A stretch of DNA of 64,000 bases from Lottia gigantea (Eukaryota; Mollusca; Gastropoda; Lottiidae): the NCBI RefSeq assembly GCF_000327385.1, contig NW_008709640.1:921151-985150 (forward strand), in the 5' to 3' direction. The notes below the pieces were generated by a model. That model was not told the origin of the DNA. It did no database searches and saw only the letters and a list, made by a program, of their open reading frames with translations. The translations under genes and the position numbers were made by a program. Shown in pieces: positions 59,701-64,000 of this stretch (positions are counted from its first letter, which is position 1; every line of letters begins with the position of its first letter).

Positions 59701-62700
59701 AACACCAGACTGGTGTCTTCGGACCCCAAAGGAAAACAGAAAAATTGACAGCCAAGAAACACTTGGCGTTGAGACCTTGCACACAGCAAGAAGATAATAC
59801 GCGCCTGGAAACAACTAGATAAGGCACCCAAGGGAAATGCTTTCAAAGTTGATAAGAGATCCCATTTTACTGTAGTGCCATATAATTATAAGTATAGTTA
59901 CTAGTGTTTATTTCAGTATTCTCTGACTTCTTATGAAAAGAAGCAAAAACTATACAAGCTAATGGAGATCGATATTTTAATCAATTGATCTCAACTTATA
60001 CAATGACATTTCTGTGTTACTCAAAATACTTACTCATAATGTTCAACAACTTGATGTACGCCTTCTGCTAACTGATCCATAGATGGGTACACAAATCTGA
60101 AAATAAAGTATTATTGTTTATATAACAACAATAACTTAGTGGATATGGATACATCTAGAAGTATATTTTGACATTAAAATCATCATATCCATGCTATTAA
60201 TACACATATGATTATATCTTATTAGTAACCATCGACTGTTATCACAATTTCAAAAAATATACTAACAATCTAATTAACTTATACTTTTATCAAAATAATT
60301 CATCATACAAATTTGCCAACAATGTTAAAAGCAAATTAGCAAAATTCTACACAGCAAATTTGTTAAAACTTGAGATTCAGTTAAAATTAGTTGCAAAACT
60401 AAAAGTTATTCCAAAGCTGACACTTCAAAATTTCTAAACATTATTGTGTTAATTCTAAAAAATAAATAAAAGATTTTAAAGAAAAATATTCAGTAAAACA
60501 GAAAACATAATAAACATGCATGACATAAACTAAAGGGCTAAATCTTTTGGTGAAGCATGCTTGAAGGGGATCAGATAGAAACTAAATTTCTTTCAACTGA
60601 AATGATAAATCTACTACCAGAACTAATCTACCAATACCAAAAGCAAATTTCTTAGCCCAAAGTCAATACGGCTCACTATGGTAAACATTTTTCCTTAAGA
60701 TTTCAAAGTTGGACTGTGAAAGTATCAAATCTAGTTGTTGGTTATTATGTTATCAAAATTTGTGACACAATGTGACTTTAATTGTAATGAATGTCTTCAC
60801 AAATGTCAAGTCTGTGTAAAAAGAAATAGAAGTGACGAGGGTGAAACAATAACAGATCATGTGGTTGATTTTAGTGAACACGAGGACAAGTATCAGTGAC
60901 TAACACAACAATTTGAGTGAAATAAAAAGATATTTTATTATGTTGATGTAATTAAAGAAGTAAAAACTGCTATTGACTAGTAAGAAATAGAGATTTGGAA
61001 TAGCCTGTTATTTGATAGTAAACCTACCTGTTACCCAGTGATTCAGGGTTACCCAAAACATCATGTCTGTTGAGGAGCAAATCAAATCAATTTATTTCAA
61101 ATGAGGTGGGGACCAAGGTTTTTTCTTGTCAAGGAATACTATGTTTCCATGGGGAAAATGAACTCTGATTAAAATAAGATTATAATTTCGTTTCGTTAAT
61201 GTTTTTTTGGTCAGTCTCCATTGTAATCTAACAAGATTTATACCAAAGTTATGTACTGGTGACATTTAAAGCTATTTATAGTAAACAATCATGCACCACT
61301 CTCCTGCCAATCAGAATCACTTTTACAAGCGAGTATCGGCAGTCTCATAATCTCATTGGTCATATTGTTCACTTTGGGTTTGCTATCCCACAATTCATAG
61401 ATCATTTAGACACAGAGTCCACATGAAGCAGTGTGATTGGTTGAAATCTTTTTAGATTACAATGTTGACAAAGAAAAAAAATAACAATGAAACAAAATTG
61501 TTATCTTATTTTAAATAGATCGTCCAAATGTAAACTACATTATCCTATTAAAGGTTTAATCAAATTGGAATCTAAGGCATGAATACTAACTTCATGCAAT
61601 GCTAATCAATGAAAGATGTTACAGCAACGATTCAGGCGAAAATCAAACAATTCTTAAAATTTCAACAGATTATTTCAAACTTGCAACACAATTGAAATCC
61701 AATAAAACAAACTGCAATCGGATAAATATCATTTCTATTAGATTCTAAGTTACTTACTCTGGTTTCAGATGCATAGCTCCTTCTTCTTGTCCTGGTGCAT
61801 TGATATGATACACACAGAAATGTTGTAAAATAGGTTGCATTTCAGGGAAGCTAAAAAACCCTTGGAAACATGTCACATCTGAAAAATTTTTACAATGGTA
61901 ATAATGAGACTAAAATTTACAAATATAACTTGACATTTAGATTTTTTCCGTGGAGTACAAGCTAATAGGATATGCTTGCGGCAATTTACTAAATACATCG
62001 ATGCACATTTCCACACCATCTCCTAATGACAGATTATATATCGAAGCGCAATTTAAAGATGGTCAGTTAAAAAACAAAAGAAACTCACGGTTCAATCCAA
62101 TATCATGAAAAGTGACAATAGGCATTTTAGACCTATCCCCTTGTATAGCAACATGCATATTACCATATGGTGTTTCAATATCATCTTCCTGCAATTTAAT
62201 ATTTAATCACACATAAAATAAAACAGAGTTATAAATCCTAATTTTCTTTAACAGTTAATGTCACAATATAAAAGGACTTTTAAGTTAAAATATGTCAAAT
62301 ATTTGACATAATTTTGGCCCATAAAGAGAAAGTTTCACAAAAATAATGAATTTGAAAGCGACTGATTTTCCAAATATTAAAGATATCTCTTTGTATCTTC
62401 ACAAGAACAAACATGCCTCTTGTAACACCTTTAAAGAGAATTAGCTTTGCTGTCTGATAGAGTTCAATACATACTATCCATGGCACTATTTAGAATTAAA
62501 CTCTGGTTATTAGGATTTAGTTCTAAATATTCTAACAGTTCCCAAAAACTTGTGTTGATTTGTACTTGATTTAACTTTAAGTCACAAAAAAAAAAGAAAA
62601 ACTTTAATACAAAACAACAGAAAATAATCATTCTTGTGGGAAAAAATAAATGAACACAACTTACCTGTATCAAGATGGCTGAAGCATCATGAAAGGATCT

Positions 62701-62757
62701 TGGTTTGGGATCTGTTGTATCAATACTAGTCAACTCTATATCTGTTAACTTCTCCAT
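56722..62757 (-). CDS. NDRG-family protein (N-myc downstream regulated)
   Basis: Cytoplasmic protein of the alpha/beta-hydrolase fold without hydrolase activity; family members act in stress response, differentiation and vesicle traffic. Exons: 62665-62757, 62089-62188, 61758-61878, 60034-60096, 59496-59556, 59233-59319, 58888-58965, 58505-58605, 58069-58134, 57596-57695, 57224-57311, 56722-56840; 1077 nt, 358 residues plus stop, all phases consistent. Human NDRG3 is 375 residues. Conserved landmarks: TFHDIGLN, APGQEEGA, GFGVGAGANILSRYE (the nucleophile-elbow Ser is absent, as in human GVGAGAY), LVLINATSTQAGWIEW, ADCGGMPLEEQPGKVCEAF, FFLQGMGYG and a final Cys. The tail lacks the Ser/Thr repeats of vertebrate NDRG1. 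It is probably the single invertebrate orthologue of NDRG1-4; no one symbol is chosen. Confidence 0.95.
57389..57557. mobile_element. Small MITE-like element with 13-bp inverted ends
   Basis: AGTTAGGGTCTAA at the left matches the reverse complement of the right end ATTAGACCCTAACT except for one base. It is 169 bp, in the NDRG intron 57312-57595, with no coding sequence. The target duplication is not clear. Confidence 0.65.
58321..58460. repeat. Dispersed repeat with CCATAGTGAATA and TCGCAACC-like words
   Basis: Weakly related to 57072-57130 (CAAACCATAGTGATTACCAC) and to the reverse complement of 24700-24860 (CAAACCATAGTGATTACCAG). The 57-kb and 24-kb copies match closely over about 45 bp; this one only loosely. 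All lie in introns. Confidence 0.45.
58755..58850. repeat. Dispersed repeat fragment of the 13.4/28-kb family
   Basis: Shares TTCTAAACTCTGTTC, ACGTATTTTACTGAAC-like and GAACTC words in the same order as 28090-28165. It abuts the NDRG exon 58888-58965 on its donor side. Confidence 0.55.
59580..59850. other. Unexplained GC-richer open segment in an NDRG intron
   Basis: A 78-codon plus-strand reading frame (59589-59822) is open alongside two long minus-strand frames, and base composition is richer in G and C than nearby intron. The plus frame is hydrophilic (GRPYSKEQHQTGVFGPQRK). No family is recognised. It may be a fragment of a transposable element. It lies within intron 59557-60033. Confidence 0.35.
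61028..61066 (-). CDS. NDRG 39-nt in-frame cassette exon (predicted)
   Basis: A minus-strand stretch bounded by CCTCAACAG and a GTAGGT donor, 39 nt, phase 2 in and out. It reads EHDVLGNPESLGNR once the shared edge codons are completed. Exons 61758-61878 and 60034-60096 also join in frame directly, giving KPEFVYPSMDQLAEG, which resembles human YQYPTMDELAE. The 13 extra residues would sit in the loop after APGQEEGAMHLKP. Splice signals are good, but use is not proven. Confidence 0.6.
61173..61510. mobile_element. MITE with about 70-bp inverted ends and TTAA target sites
   Basis: The left arm AATAAGATTATAATTTCGTT and the reverse complement of the right arm AATAAGATAACAATTTTGTT stay alignable for about 70 bp, through CATTGTAATCTAA-AAGATTT. 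TTAA stands at both edges (61169-61172 and 61511-61514), the signature of piggyBac-type insertion. The 338-bp body has no coding sequence. It sits between the NDRG cassette exon and exon 61758-61878. Confidence 0.85.
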
Positions 62758-64000
62758 TCTCCTTGACTAAAATATGTCCAAGATATATACTCTTATAAAC
62801 TATATCTCCACTTAAAAATAACAACTACCATATCATGCACATTTATAGTCTCATAAATCAAGCAGGAATTTAAACAACTTTTACATAGTCAATCCATCAA
62901 CAGTTTCAAAATACAAGATAAAACAAGATTTACATGGTGCACAATAAAATGCAGTAAAAGTGAGTCATATATACAGGTGGTCAGGATAATGTGCATGTAT
63001 TTACTATGATTAAAATATTATATCATGCTAATAGTTTCTAGCCCTCCTCTACTCTATATAGCCCTTCTGCTTTTCTATGTGAATGAATACTACCGCTTTG
63101 GATGACTAAAATGACCAAAATGAGTCTATATTCAGAAGTGAACCTACCTGTCAAATAACAATACCTAAATCCATCTATAACATTATAATTCCATAAATAC
63201 TTAGTAATTATCAATAAAATTAAAGGAAATTATTGAAAAATTACTTAGTTTTATGGATTTATCAGATTATATAGGTATTCTGTATAGTAATAACACCAGG
63301 TAAGTCTACTAATGAATATATACTCTTATTGGCAATGTTTCACCGTTTGAGTCTTTTCATTTTTTGTTCATTCCAAGAGGTAGTCTTCTTTTAAAATATA
63401 GGGGTCAATCAAGGTTAGGTTTAATAGCTCTATCTTTCAAAGAATGTTATCATGTTATTGAAGTTTTAATTGTTACATGAAAAATCTTGTAAAAAATATG
63501 CATTGTCTAAGAAATATTAATTAAGCAGACTACGAATTCCCCACCCCCCCCTCTAAAAAAAAAAAATCCAAGATAGTCTACATTAAATGTAAAATATCAC
63601 CATAAAAAAATGTACCAATATGCCAATACGTATAATTAGTAATTACATACTTTTACCTTATTATAAAAGCATTTTAAATCCCTTTATACAGATTAAATCC
63701 AATTTTTATAAATTTGACAGTATTTTTTTCAGAAATCCTTCAAATCACAAAGAAAAATATGACCAGATTGAAGTACTTTCAGTAGCTCATCTGAATAAAT
63801 TATTGCGTACTATATGAAAATATGTTGACAGTTTTATGAAAGTATAAAATATGATGAGGAAAAACTAATCCCATGAATAAACAATGTTTTGTTTAACAAT
63901 ATATAATGAAATTTTAGTGTCTTGTGACAGGACGTGAAAAGTTTGTGAATATATTTGGTCAACTGTCAACCAAATCAGATGGACAAACATTGAATACTCT
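62758..64000. other. Upstream region of NDRG
   Basis: Directly above the ATG on minus, an acceptor-like ATATTTTAG ends at 62767, leaving TCAAGGAGA before ATG. The ATG exon is thus probably the second exon, and a non-coding first exon should lie at higher coordinates, perhaps beyond the window. A C-rich run with a poly(A) tract lies at 63541-63567. No other gene is seen. Confidence 0.5.

Overview
The window is nuclear DNA from an animal. It is AT-rich, its genes are split by short GT-AG introns, and tandem repeats, short inverted-repeat transposons (MITEs) and tRNA-derived SINE pieces fill introns and spacers. The proteins resemble vertebrate orthologues closely but not tightly. A lophotrochozoan, probably a mollusc, fits best, but that is an inference from general appearance and not proof. 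A run of 50 N marks an assembly gap at 42075-42124.

Layout. (1) 1281-7754, plus strand: a complete 16-exon PNKP gene (polynucleotide kinase 3'-phosphatase, DNA strand-break end repair), predicted 889 residues. It is longer than the vertebrate enzyme because of a Lys/Ser/Asp-rich repetitive linker. (2) 7755-9025: spacer between converging genes, with a 55-bp tandem repeat. (3) 9026-53458, minus strand: a complete axonemal outer-arm dynein heavy chain of the DNAH5/DNAH8 type. I resolved 66 coding exons per transcript; the exon lengths sum to 13,983 nt (4660 residues plus stop) with consistent phases throughout. It also carries a tandem pair of homologous 123-nt exons and three alternative first coding exons. 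(4) 53459-56721: spacer and probable 3' UTR of the next gene, with a minisatellite. (5) 56722-62757, minus strand: a complete NDRG-family gene of 12 constitutive coding exons (358 residues) plus a 39-nt in-frame cassette exon. (6) 62758-64000: upstream of NDRG, with no coding sequence recognised.

The three genes are unrelated in function (DNA end repair, ciliary motility, NDRG-type signalling or stress protein); nothing suggests a gene cluster. The most interesting content is regulatory and structural: probable mutually exclusive exons in the dynein motor between AAA3 and AAA4, alternative N-termini of the same dynein, a tandem array copying one of its splice acceptors, and several MITE-like elements with clear terminal inverted repeats. 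Exon borders were set by hand from splice signals, reading frame and remembered human protein sequences; no alignment or transcript was available.
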